This document shows positions 56,581 to 64,000 of a stretch of DNA of 64,000 bases, one piece after another. The position numbers and the translations under genes are program-made. The stretch lies in NCBI GenBank assembly GCA_019448215.1, contig CP080408.1, positions 2,852,001-2,916,000 of the forward strand, given 5' to 3'. Source of the stretch: Thalassovita mediterranea. Its GTDB lineage: Bacteria > Pseudomonadota > Alphaproteobacteria > Caulobacterales > Hyphomonadaceae. The notes below the pieces were generated by a model. It was not told the origin of the DNA and did not search any database. It was given only the letters and a program-made list of their open reading frames with translations. How positions within the stretch are numbered: the first letter of the stretch is position 1; the number at the start of each line of letters is the position of its first letter.

Positions 56581-57363
56581 TCAATCGTCCTCGCCATCCA
56601 TGAAGTCGGTCATGAAGGCACCGTCTTCATCATTCGCGTGGTCATCAGTTTCGCCATCGGACATTGGCATGTCCATATCGCCTGGGTCGAAATCAGCCGG
56701 GACGACGTCAGAGAGAAGACCGCCAGCCTGCAGCTCGGCGCGTCCGGGCAACATGTCGAGGCTTTCCAGCCCGAAATGTTCCAGGAAGCCATTGGTCGTG
56801 CCATAGGTCACCGGGCGGCCCGGCGTCTGGCGACGCCCCTTGATCTTGACCCAGCCCGCTTCCATCAGCTGATCGATCGTGCCCTTGGACACGGCCACAC
56901 CGCGTACGGCCTCGATCTCGGCGCGCGTGACGGGCTGACCGTATGAAATGATGGCGAGCGTCTCGAGCGCAGCCTGAGACAGCTTCTTCTGCTCCTGACG
57001 CTCTTCAACGAAGAGATAGGCAAGGTCTTCAGCCGTCTGGAAACGCCACTTGCCCGCCACTTCGACCAGCGTCACGCCGCGATGGGCATAGGCTGCCTTG
57101 AGCGACATCAGGACGGTCGCGGCATCGATGCCTTGCGGAAGCACTTCAGCGACCTGCTCGGCGCTCAGCGGCTCGCCTGCAGCAAAGAGGATGGCTTCAG
57201 CTCGGCGCAGCGCGTCTGCGATGACATCGGCGCCGCCTTCAGCCTCGCGCTTCAGCAGCTCTTCAGAGCGCTTATAGGCAAAGGACAGCTGGCGTACCGC
57301 GTCGCGGATTTCCTCCGGGGCGTCTTCCAGCTTCTCGTTTTCAAAACGGGGTATTGCGGTCAT
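56581..57363 (-). CDS. scpB: segregation and condensation protein ScpB
   Basis: ScpB forms the SMC complex with ScpA. The 260-residue protein has two winged-helix domains (about 45-200), with AEAILFAAGEPLS and YGQPVTRAEIEAVRGV landmarks, and an acidic C-terminal extension (about residues 210-260) rich in Asp/Met. Its ATG overlaps the scpA stop. In other Alphaproteobacteria scpB is likewise near tatA. The DNA-binding function is inferred from the family. Confidence 0.95.
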   Translation of the reverse strand: MTAIPRFENEKLEDAPEEIRDAVRQLSFAYKRSEELLKREAEGGADVIADALRRAEAILFAAGEPLSAEQVAEVLPQGIDAATVLMSLKAAYAHRGVTLVEVAGKWRFQTAEDLAYLFVEERQEQKKLSQAALETLAIISYGQPVTRAEIEAVRGVAVSKGTIDQLMEAGWVKIKGRRQTPGRPVTYGTTNGFLEHFGLESLDMLPGRAELQAGGLLSDVVPADFDPGDMDMPMSDGETDDHANDEDGAFMTDFMDGEDD

Positions 57364-58178
57364 CCGCCTATCCCTTCCTGTCTGTCCTGGCTGCCGCGCA
57401 GGTAAAGCGGCTGGAAATGAGCTCCCTGCCGAATCTCAATGTCGCCATCGCGCGCCAGTTCCAGTGCGGCCGCAAAGACGCTCGCTGTGACCGAGCGGGG
57501 CGGAATATCGCCTGCGACATCCTTCATGCGCTGGCGAAGTTCATCAAGGCTGGCCCAGCTATCGATCATCTTGCTCAAGCTTTTGAGCGAGTCGCGCGCA
57601 TGCTCCAGTGGCAGAACATATTGATGCACAACCTTGTGCGGGGCGGCATCTTCGCGGCGCTGACGTATACCGCCAAAGGCCTGCATCAGGTGCCAGAGCG
57701 ATGTATCGTATTCGGTATGCTTGATCACGCGCGGCTGTTCAGGCGCCCCGCGCAGGAACACTTCCTGCCCAAGCTGCGCCAGATCCATCAGCTCCTCGCC
57801 GGCCTCGCGCATCGCCTCAAGCCGCTTCAGACGGAAGGCGAGCCGCGCAGCCATCTCCTCGCCATCGATCTCATCATTGGCGGCCTTCTCAGGCTTCGGA
57901 AGCAGCAGGCGCGACTTCATGAAGGCAAGCCATGCCGCCATCAGAAGATAGTCAGCGGCAAGATCGATCCGCTTCTTCCGGGCGTCTTCGATGAAGTCGA
58001 TATATTGGTTCGCCAGCTCCAGCATCGACACTTTCAGAAGGTCGACCTTCTGACGGCGCGCAAGGTCCAGCAACAGGTGAAGCGGCCCCTCATATCCATC
58101 GATATCAACCGCGAAATAATCCCCGTTTTCGAGGTCATCGCGGTCGATCAGGTCGCTGGAAACGAGTTGCGAACTCAT
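57360..58178 (-). CDS. scpA: segregation and condensation protein ScpA
   Basis: ScpA is the kleisin that bridges SMC heads. The 272-residue protein opens with the conserved YEGPLHLLLDLARRQKVDLLKVSMLELANQYIDFI stretch (about residues 30-62), whose helix binds the SMC neck, and ends with a winged helix. Start ATG overlaps the nagZ stop, and its stop overlaps scpB, so the SPOR, nagZ, scpA and scpB genes are coupled in a chain. Confidence 0.96.
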   Translation of the reverse strand: MSSQLVSSDLIDRDDLENGDYFAVDIDGYEGPLHLLLDLARRQKVDLLKVSMLELANQYIDFIEDARKKRIDLAADYLLMAAWLAFMKSRLLLPKPEKAANDEIDGEEMAARLAFRLKRLEAMREAGEELMDLAQLGQEVFLRGAPEQPRVIKHTEYDTSLWHLMQAFGGIRQRREDAAPHKVVHQYVLPLEHARDSLKSLSKMIDSWASLDELRQRMKDVAGDIPPRSVTASVFAAALELARDGDIEIRQGAHFQPLYLRGSQDRQEGIGG

Positions 58179-59218
58179 ACGCTGAAGTGCCCCACGTTCG
58201 GAATGAGCGATTTGAAACGTGCCCAGCCAGCCTCGACGTCGAACGGCTTTTCACGCTGAGCGGCGGCTTCTGCATCCTCAGCGCGCGCAAGCGCCTTTCC
58301 AGAAAGTTCTGGGGCAGCCTCCGCCACCTCACGCATTTCAGCAAGGATCGCGTCTGGCTCACGCAGGAAGCCAGAGCAATGCAGCAGCATATCGCAGCCC
58401 GCGGCAATAGACGCGTCAGCGCGCTCGGTGAGCGTTCCGCCAAGAGCCTGCATGCCAAGATCGTCTGTCATAAGGAGACCATCAAACCCGATTCGCTGCC
58501 GGATGACCTCATTAATCATGATCGGAGAGACCGTCGCAGCACGTCCTTCATCGAAATGATCATAGGAAATATGGGCCGTCATGGCCATTGGCGCGTGGGC
58601 GACGTGGGCAAAGGCGGCGAAATCCGAGGACAGTTCATTGTCGCCTGCCGTGACGCGTGGCAGTTCCAGATGGCTGTCTGCGGTCGAGCGACCATGGCCG
58701 GGTATGTGCTTGATCACACCGGCAACGCCGCCATCCTCTAGCCCCTTCAGCGCCGCCGTCGCGATCGCACCGACAACATCCGGATCGGTGCCGAATGCGC
58801 GGTCGCCGATAACGTCATGCGCGCCCGGCTGCGGCAGGTCGCACACCGGGGCGCAGTCGGCGTGGATACCCATAGCCGTCAGCTCAGCCGCCATCAGGCG
58901 ATGGCCAAGCCAGGTCGCCTCAAGCCCAAGCTCCTTGTCGCGGCCATAAAGCGCACCATAGAGCTCCCCGCGCGGGAATAACGGCCATTCAGGCGATTTC
59001 AGGCGCGCGACACGGCCGCCCTCCTGATCGATGAATATCAGGATCTCACGGCCTACCGCCCGCCAGATATCGTCTACGCAGCGGCGCACCTGGTCGCGCG
59101 TCTGACACGATCTGCCCATGAGGATCACGCCCCAGGGCTTCTGATCTGCGAAAAGGGCCGATTCCTCCTTTTGAAGAACCGGCCCCGAAATGCTCAATAT
59201 ACAAGCCTTGTTGGTCAT
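58175..59218 (-). CDS. nagZ: beta-N-acetylhexosaminidase NagZ
   Basis: NagZ removes N-acetylglucosamine from muropeptides during cell-wall recycling. The 347-residue cytosolic glycoside hydrolase family 3 protein has KHIPGHGRSTADSHLELP, with the flexible His loop, and LLMTDDLGMQALGG with the nucleophilic Asp, both signatures. It overlaps the SPOR gene upstream and scpA downstream by 4 bases each. Confidence 0.96.
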   Translation of the reverse strand: MTNKACILSISGPVLQKEESALFADQKPWGVILMGRSCQTRDQVRRCVDDIWRAVGREILIFIDQEGGRVARLKSPEWPLFPRGELYGALYGRDKELGLEATWLGHRLMAAELTAMGIHADCAPVCDLPQPGAHDVIGDRAFGTDPDVVGAIATAALKGLEDGGVAGVIKHIPGHGRSTADSHLELPRVTAGDNELSSDFAAFAHVAHAPMAMTAHISYDHFDEGRAATVSPIMINEVIRQRIGFDGLLMTDDLGMQALGGTLTERADASIAAGCDMLLHCSGFLREPDAILAEMREVAEAAPELSGKALARAEDAEAAAQREKPFDVEAGWARFKSLIPNVGHFSV

Positions 59219-60027
59219 GGCGTCTCGCGAGTGATGATACAGTCTCCGCCAGCAAGTTTATAGGATTCGCAGAATTCGCTTGCATCGCTTCGTGTATCAA
59301 AGCGCCCTGCCCTGACCCTGAAGAAGATGCCATCTGCGCCAAGATCAGCGCGTTCGACCACTTTCTGGGCACCGGTGAACACATCGGGATAGCGGCTCAG
59401 GACGCGGCTCCACGCCTCATCAGCGGCTGCTTGCGTGCGAACGGCCGATATCTGGACAAGGAATGGTCCGTTGGCAGTGAAGGCAAAGCGGCCATTGCTT
59501 CTGGCTGGCTCAACAGGTGGCGCCGGGTCGATCGCAGGCTCGTCATGGCGCTCTTCGCTGGCGGCTGGCACTGGCTGCTCCAGCGGTGGCAGGTCATCTG
59601 CCTGCACCTCTGCCGGGGCTGCGCCCTGCGATGAGCTTGAACCGGACCCACCGCGAAGGTCCATTGGCGGGCCTGCCAGCATGGCAAGTTCGCGCTCGCC
59701 TGCGACGGGCTGTGGCTCTGGCGGGCGGGTGGACCCGTCCATATTGTCGTAAAGTCGGCGGTCGAGATCCTCGATCTGGATGCCGCCGCGGTCTTCTGGC
59801 ACCGACTTGAACGGCTCAGCGTCGGCCATGACCATTGGCAGCTCGCCATCTTCTTCGCGAAGCCCCTGACGATAGGTGTTCCAGACGACTGCCGCGAAGA
59901 CGATCAGGACACCGATCGCCAAAGCGAGAATCAGCGGCCCGCGCGCAGACTCGTCGTCGCGGATCTCGAAGCCGCGATATTCATCCTCATAGGACGCGTA
60001 GTCGTATCTGTTGCTGCCGTGGCTCAT
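59215..60027 (-). CDS. SPOR-domain membrane protein
   Basis: The 270-residue protein has a charged cytoplasmic N-terminus, one transmembrane helix (about residues 31-52), a long Pro/Ala-rich periplasmic linker and a SPOR domain (about 190-268, FLVQISAVRTQAAADEAWSRVL onwards). SPOR domains bind denuded glycan strands at the division septum. GGGG precedes the ATG. It is the first gene of the nagZ-scpAB chain. The typical argS that neighbours this set in related genomes is not between it and dgt. Confidence 0.9.
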   Translation of the reverse strand: MSHGSNRYDYASYEDEYRGFEIRDDESARGPLILALAIGVLIVFAAVVWNTYRQGLREEDGELPMVMADAEPFKSVPEDRGGIQIEDLDRRLYDNMDGSTRPPEPQPVAGERELAMLAGPPMDLRGGSGSSSSQGAAPAEVQADDLPPLEQPVPAASEERHDEPAIDPAPPVEPARSNGRFAFTANGPFLVQISAVRTQAAADEAWSRVLSRYPDVFTGAQKVVERADLGADGIFFRVRAGRFDTRSDASEFCESYKLAGGDCIITRETP

Positions 60028-60127
60028 CGCACGCCTGCCCCTTCGTCGCCTTTGATTATTGGTTAAGAAATTGCCAGCGCTTTGTTAACGATCCTTGAAT
60101 CCGCGTGTCCTTCGCCCTGCTGGCCGC

Positions 60128-61330
60128 TCAGACAATGCCCTCAATGCTGAAAACCTTGCGGTGCAGGTCGATGGCGTAATTGTCAGTCATGCCGGCGATA
60201 TAGTCGCAGACCAGCCTTGCCCGGCGCGCCTCCGGTGCCTGCTCGGCGTCCTGTCGCAACGGCGGCGGCAGAATGTCCGGCTCGGCGAGGAAAAGCTCAA
60301 ACAGCTCTTTCAGCACACGCTTGGCCTGGCTGCGCATCCGGTTGACCTTGTAGTGCTTGTACATCCGCTCAAACAGGAAGGCCCGCAGCGCCCTTTGCTG
60401 CGCGTCGAAATCCTCTGAGAAGGCGACCAGAGGCTCAGGCAGCGCCCTCACTTCGGCAGCAGATTGGGGATTGTACTTCGCCACGCGGGCGCTGGTTTCT
60501 GTCACAAGGTCATCGACCCAGAGACCAATCAGACGGCGCACCGCTTCATAAACGGTGCGCTGCGTGTCGAGCACGGGATGCTCAATGCGCACAGACCGGA
60601 AGACATCACCGACCATGGGCAGGTGCAGCATGTCGTCGATGGTGAAGAGACCCGCTGCGATGCCATCGTCAATGTCGTGGTTGTTATAGGCGATGTCGTC
60701 CGCCAGCGCTGCGATCTGGGCTTCCGGTCCTGCAAACTGGTCAAGTTCAAGCCGCTCAAGCTGCGGGAAGTCGCGGAACGCGGCCGGCAGCGCGGACACA
60801 GGCGTGCCGTCAGTGATCAGCGGGCCATTATGCTTTACGAGGCCTTCAAGCATCTCCCAGGTCAGGTTCAGGCCGTCGAAATTGGGATAGCGCTGTTCCA
60901 GCCGTGTCACGACGCGCAGGGTCTGCGCATTGTGATCAAAGCCCTCATAAGCCTCCATACAGGCGTCGAGCTGGTCTTCGCCCGCATGACCAAAGGGCGG
61001 ATGGCCAAGATCATGGGCCAGCGCCATCGCCTCTGCGAGATCTTCATCGACGCCGAGCCTGCGCGCAACGGACCGCGCAATCTGCGCAACCTCGAGAGAA
61101 TGAGTGAGCCGCGTGCGGTAGTGATCGCCCTCATGGGCCACGAAAACCTGCGTTTTCTGCTTCAGGCGGCGAAATCCGGATGAGTGGATGATGCGGTCGC
61201 GGTCGCGCTGAAACGGCGTGCGTGTGGCCGATTCAGCCTCTTCATGGAAACGCCCACGAGAGGTTTCCCACAGTGTCGCAAACACCGCTCTCTTTTCTGG
61301 AAGCGCAGGTTTACCTATCTTGTGACTCAT
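60128..61330 (-). CDS. dgt: deoxyguanosinetriphosphate triphosphohydrolase-like protein
   Basis: Dgt hydrolyses dGTP or other dNTPs to nucleosides and tripolyphosphate. From the ATG at 61330 the protein is 400 residues. The HD metal site is spread over RLTHSLEVAQIAR and MALAHDLGHPPFGHAGED; the conserved RDRDRIIHSSGFRRLKQKTQVF stretch lies upstream. The start codon overlaps the divergent erpA start by two bases (CATG). A weak AAGGG lies about 12 bases upstream. The protein lacks the longer N-terminus of E. coli Dgt. Confidence 0.94.
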   Translation of the reverse strand: MSHKIGKPALPEKRAVFATLWETSRGRFHEEAESATRTPFQRDRDRIIHSSGFRRLKQKTQVFVAHEGDHYRTRLTHSLEVAQIARSVARRLGVDEDLAEAMALAHDLGHPPFGHAGEDQLDACMEAYEGFDHNAQTLRVVTRLEQRYPNFDGLNLTWEMLEGLVKHNGPLITDGTPVSALPAAFRDFPQLERLELDQFAGPEAQIAALADDIAYNNHDIDDGIAAGLFTIDDMLHLPMVGDVFRSVRIEHPVLDTQRTVYEAVRRLIGLWVDDLVTETSARVAKYNPQSAAEVRALPEPLVAFSEDFDAQQRALRAFLFERMYKHYKVNRMRSQAKRVLKELFELFLAEPDILPPPLRQDAEQAPEARRARLVCDYIAGMTDNYAIDLHRKVFSIEGIV

Positions 61331-61655
61331 GACCGACGTCACCCTTTCAGAGAATGCTGCCCGGCGCATTAATGCGATTCTGGCGAAACAGTCCGGCAAG
61401 GACTACCTTCGTGTGTCAGTCGAAGGTGGTGGCTGCTCGGGCTTTTCCTACAAGTTTGACCTTGAGGACACGAAGAATGACGATGACATCATCGTCGAGC
61501 GCGATGGCGCGCGTGTCCTCGTCGACGAGATGAGCATGGAATTCATGCGGGGCTCTGAGATCGACTTCTCGAATGAGCTGATCGGCGCCGCGTTCAAGAT
61601 CAATAACCCCAATGCAACAGCCGCCTGCGGCTGCGGGACGAGCTTTTCTCTCTGA
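61329..61655 (+). CDS. erpA: iron-sulfur cluster assembly/insertion protein, ErpA/IscA family
   Basis: The 108-residue A-type carrier donates Fe-S clusters to apo-proteins. The three conserved cysteines are in GGGCSGFSYKF (C37) and ACGCGTSFSL (C101 and C103). Length is typical. ErpA is used as symbol by similarity; IscA or SufA are alternatives. No ribosome site is visible upstream, and the start is within the dgt 5' end, so transcription must begin in dgt coding sequence. A hairpin follows the stop. Confidence 0.9.
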   Translation: MTDVTLSENAARRINAILAKQSGKDYLRVSVEGGGCSGFSYKFDLEDTKNDDDIIVERDGARVLVDEMSMEFMRGSEIDFSNELIGAAFKINNPNATAACGCGTSFSL

Positions 61656-61663
61656 TCAGCTGA

Positions 61664-61696
61664 GGGGCGTTTCCTGCATTTTTTGGAACACGCCCC
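61664..61696 (+). terminator. hairpin after erpA
   Basis: An 11-bp stem with one bulge (61664-61674 with 61685-61696) and a T-rich loop follows the erpA stop by 8 bases. No T-tract follows, so it is a weak terminator or a 3'-end stabiliser. Confidence 0.42.
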
Positions 61697-61776
61697 GCGT
61701 GTGAGGGTTTCTTCTGCCACACCAAGCTTTGGGCAATAAGGCTCAGAGTGAACGCAAGTTCAGGAGGCAGAACGCC

Positions 61777-62436
61777 ATGAAACTCTCAAAGACTCTTCTT
61801 CGTAATTCTACGCTCGCAGCCGGCGCAGCCGTGCTTTTCGCCGGTGCTCCGGCCTTCGCCGACCACCACAAGGAAGGCGGCGAAAAGGCCCATAAGTACG
61901 AAAACGTGCAGGACGCAAAGCAGACCCTCGATAATTGCCGCGCCGTTGCAGAAACGTGTGGCGCCGATATCGATGCCGCAGCTGGTGTCCTCGTCTTCCC
62001 GGAAGTCTGGAAAGCTGACCTGATTGTTGGCGGCGCAGGCGGTGAAGGCGTGCTCTTCATCGACGGTGAGCCAACCGGCCAGTACTATATCGGCAAGGCA
62101 TCTGTCGGCCTTCAGGCCGGCGTCGATCAGTCAGAGATGGTCTATGTCTTCCGCGAACAGGACGCTCTTGATGAGCTGATGGACGGCGACGAATGGGAAG
62201 TCGGTGCTGCAGCTGGCGCGACCGTCGTCGACGCTGACGCGAATGCCATGACTGCGACTGGCGATCCGCGCATCTACATCATTAATGCAGAAGGCCTGAA
62301 TGCAGAGCTTAGCGTCAACGCGCTGCGCATCTGGCATGACGATGAGCCGGAAGCCGAAGACGATGATGACATGATGGACCATGACGAGATGGACCATGAT
62401 GACGATGACATGATGGACATGGACGACAGCTACTAG
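61777..62436 (+). CDS. secreted SYLF-domain protein with acidic Met/His tail
   Basis: From the ATG at 61777, with CAGGAGG upstream, the precursor has 219 residues and a signal peptide (cleavage near AFA-D, residue 28). Residues about 50-185 match the SYLF/YSC84 lipid-binding fold, including GVLVFPEVWKADLIVGGAGGEGVL and GLQAGVDQSEMVYVF. The C-terminal 32 residues are almost only Asp, Glu, Met and His in short repeats, suggesting metal binding. It is likely periplasmic. A strong terminator follows. Confidence 0.88.
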   Translation: MKLSKTLLRNSTLAAGAAVLFAGAPAFADHHKEGGEKAHKYENVQDAKQTLDNCRAVAETCGADIDAAAGVLVFPEVWKADLIVGGAGGEGVLFIDGEPTGQYYIGKASVGLQAGVDQSEMVYVFREQDALDELMDGDEWEVGAAAGATVVDADANAMTATGDPRIYIINAEGLNAELSVNALRIWHDDEPEAEDDDDMMDHDEMDHDDDDMMDMDDSY

Positions 62437-62459
62437 GCTTTTGCCCATTTTTACTGATT

Positions 62460-62491
62460 AGAAGGCGCTCCATGGGGGCGCCTTCTTTTTT
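62460..62491 (+). terminator. Rho-independent terminator after the SYLF gene
   Basis: An 8-9 bp perfect stem (62460-62468 with 62478-62486) is directly followed by TTTTTT, 24 bases past the SYLF gene stop. This is a textbook Rho-independent terminator. Confidence 0.93.
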
Positions 62492-62572
62492 GAGTAATGC
62501 TCGGCGGCTGCCCCTTCCCTTCCCCGGCGTCGCTGTCCTAAACCGCTTCTCTCAAGCAAGGAGACCCGACCT

Positions 62573-63244
62573 ATGGACGTCAGCCAGGCCGTAAATCAGC
62601 GCATCTCGACACGCGCATTTCTCGACAAGCAGATCAGCGCAGATGAAGTGCGTGACTGGCTGGCGACGGCGCAGCGCGCGCCTTCTGGTGGCAACCTCCA
62701 GCCATGGCGCGTGATCGCAGTCACCGGCGCTGAAAAGCAGGCGGTCATTGATTTGGCCCAGAAAAAGCTCGCCGAAGACCCGCGCGGCGAGAAGACGGAT
62801 CGGCCGATCTATCCCAAGGACCTCTGGGAGCCGCATGAAGCGCGGCGCCGCAAGGTTGGCGAGATGATGTATGAGAAGCTTGAGATCCCTCGCGAAGATA
62901 AAGCCAAGCGAATTCAATGGTTTTCGCGTAATTTCCGCTTCTTCGACGCACCGCTGGCTGTCTTCTTCGTGATCGATGAGCGTATGGGTCATGGCCAGTG
63001 GGCACATACCGGCATGTTCATGCAGACGCTGGCCCTGCTCGCCGAAGAGCGTGGCTGGGGCAGCTGTTTCCAGGAGTGCTGGGGCATTCTTCGTCCAACG
63101 CTGAAAGAGCATTTTGGACTGGGAGATACCGAGATGCTCTATTGCGGCATGGCCGTAGGCTATCCGGACCCGGACCACCCGGTGAACCAGCTTCGCGCCG
63201 AGCGGGCTAAGGTCGATGAGTTTGCCGAACTCAAAGGCTTCTAG
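62573..63244 (+). CDS. nitroreductase family FMN-dependent oxidoreductase
   Basis: The 223-residue flavoenzyme begins MDVSQAVNQRISTRAFLDKQISADEV, then AQRAPSGGNLQPWRVIAVTG, the FMN-binding motif of the nitroreductase family, and later GSCFQECWGILRPTLKEHFGLG and CGMAVGYPDPDHPVNQLR, which mark the dimer/FMN site. It uses NAD(P)H to reduce nitro, quinone or related compounds; the physiological substrate is unknown. AAGGAG precedes the ATG. It stands alone between a terminator and the H-NOX gene. Confidence 0.94.
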   Translation: MDVSQAVNQRISTRAFLDKQISADEVRDWLATAQRAPSGGNLQPWRVIAVTGAEKQAVIDLAQKKLAEDPRGEKTDRPIYPKDLWEPHEARRRKVGEMMYEKLEIPREDKAKRIQWFSRNFRFFDAPLAVFFVIDERMGHGQWAHTGMFMQTLALLAEERGWGSCFQECWGILRPTLKEHFGLGDTEMLYCGMAVGYPDPDHPVNQLRAERAKVDEFAELKGF

Positions 63245-63495
63245 GCGACGTTTAAAAATTTAAAAAAGACAATTTTTTTAAGGTGTTGGACAGAATGTCG
63301 CAGTGCGCCGAAAGGACAAGTGCGCGCCGCGACGCGGTTTACCATTACCCCTCCAGCGAATGCTACAGCAAAGCGGCCCCACCGGCCGCAACACTGTTCT
63401 GACGGCCCGAATTTTCGCTGAAATTTCAGCTGCGCCGTAGAGCGATCAGCAATCGGAGACATCGCATTCCACGCCATCACTTGAGGGGGATGGGC
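63245..63495. other. intergenic region with A/T-rich tract upstream of H-NOX gene
   Basis: The 250 bases begin with alternating A and T runs (63252-63280) able to form a weak AT hairpin, then GC-rich sequence with a possible leader. No coding potential or RNA family was seen. It probably contains the H-NOX promoter; the ribosome site GAGGGG is at about 63483-63488. Confidence 0.4.
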
Positions 63496-64000
63496 ATGAA
63501 GGGTGTGGTGTTTACTGAATTTCTCGATCACGTCGAAGCTGAACTCGGCGTTATCCAGACACAACGCATCATCGACGCGTGCGAGCTGGAATCAGAAGGG
63601 GCTTATACCTCAGTTGGCACTTATCCCTGCGCCGAGATGGGCAAACTCATCGGCGCTGTGTCCAACACCACGGGCCGTTGCCCGGCCACGTTGCTGAAGG
63701 CCTTCGGCCATCATCTGGCCGGGTCATTCAAGCAAGGCTATCCCGCCTATTTCGAAGTCGATGACTTTTTCGATTTCGTAGAGTCCATAGATTCTCACAT
63801 TCATGTGGAAGTCCAGAAGCTCTACGTGGATGCGGAGCTCCCGGAGTTTCACATCATCATGCGGACGGACGATACGCTGGTCGTCGATTACATCTCATCA
63901 CGGGCCCTTGAGCATCTGGCGTTCGGTCTTCTGGAGGCTTCGGCTCAAGCCTTCGGAGAGACCATCGCCATTGCCATGACGCCGAGAGGTGACGGTGCCA
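63496..64000 (+). CDS. heme NO-binding (H-NOX) domain protein, 3'-truncated by window
   Basis: The first 168 residues are an H-NOX heme sensor of NO. The proximal heme ligand is H103 in IDSHIHVEV, and the propionate-binding YxSxR motif is Y132, S134, R136 (YISSR). The opening MKGVVFTEFL and GAYTSVGTYP are typical. The residue at the usual distal Tyr position (about 140-141) is not Tyr, fitting NO rather than O2 binding. GAGGGG precedes the ATG at 63496 (63490 is an alternative). The coding frame runs off the window, so fusion to a signalling output domain (cyclase or kinase) cannot be judged. Confidence 0.9.
   Translation, partial: MKGVVFTEFLDHVEAELGVIQTQRIIDACELESEGAYTSVGTYPCAEMGKLIGAVSNTTGRCPATLLKAFGHHLAGSFKQGYPAYFEVDDFFDFVESIDSHIHVEVQKLYVDAELPEFHIIMRTDDTLVVDYISSRALEHLAFGLLEASAQAFGETIAIAMTPRGDGA

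Noticed and set aside
57354-58259. 301-residue plus-strand frame over scpA
   Set aside because: It is antisense to scpA with no recognisable domain and no ribosome site; scpA is supported by motifs and coupling to its neighbours.
60063-60088. two TTAA half-sites as a possible CtrA binding site
   Set aside because: Spacing is 18 bases, not the 7 required for the TTAA-N7-TTAA consensus.

Overview
The window is about 64 kb of a GC-rich chromosome from an alphaproteobacterium, most likely Caulobacterales and probably Hyphomonadaceae-like. The support is the gene content and order: an aa3 oxidase operon ctaC-ctaD-ctaB-small membrane gene-ctaG-ctaE-DUF983-SURF1-thrC; the run SPOR-nagZ-scpA-scpB-tatA-tatB-tatC-serS-surE-pcm; TrmFO; plant-type GshA; and marine-type lipid-catabolism genes. 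The genus assignment is inference. No transposase, integrase, phage gene, CRISPR array, rRNA or tRNA was recognised. No stretch over about 300 bases lacks a gene, and coding is dense with many ATGA and GTGA overlaps.

Layout. 1-2.5 kb: lipid A genes (3' end of waaA, lpxK, an HtrB/LpxL acyltransferase). 2.6-9.1 kb: a small membrane protein, rluB, a cytochrome P450, a BON/OmpA lipoprotein, a secreted ClpP-like protein, and a MaoC-like/APH-like pair probably for acyl-CoA metabolism. 9.2-16.9 kb: a four-helix-bundle protein, purD, xseA, an NfeD/SPFH pair, a peroxiredoxin, YqgE/AlgH and an EAL protein. 16.9-24.9 kb: the cytochrome c oxidase operon ending in thrC. 25-31.7 kb: TPR protein, tldD, a TonB-C-like protein, a POT peptide transporter, gshA and rsmE. 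31.7-42 kb: an aldehyde dehydrogenase, ubiA, a FrnE-like DsbA protein, an MsbA-like exporter, a phosphatase-DUF4170 fusion, pmbA, a PLP decarboxylase and a MATE exporter. 42.1-50.4 kb: trmFO, epimerase, methyltransferase, GST, a TonB-dependent receptor next to a NupC nucleoside transporter, and two small genes. 50.5-61.7 kb: an SDR, a Kazal-type lipoprotein, pcm-surE-serS, tatABC, scpAB-nagZ-SPOR, dgt and an ErpA-type protein. 61.7-64 kb: a SYLF protein with an acidic Met/His tail, a nitroreductase, and an H-NOX gas sensor cut by the window end.

The genes form several functional groups: envelope building (waaA/lpxK/acyltransferase, MsbA-like, nagZ, SPOR, OmpA), respiration (cta operon, ubiA), protein export (tatABC), chromosome segregation (scpAB), redox defence (gshA, GST, peroxiredoxin, FrnE) and TldD/PmbA proteolysis. 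Most of the window is core metabolism. The less ordinary items are the H-NOX gene, the phosphatase-DUF4170 fusion with its own internal ribosome site, two copies of a palindromic repeat, three convergent gene pairs sharing one CTAG for both stop codons, and overlapping divergent start codons of dgt and erpA. I found no clearly new multi-gene system.
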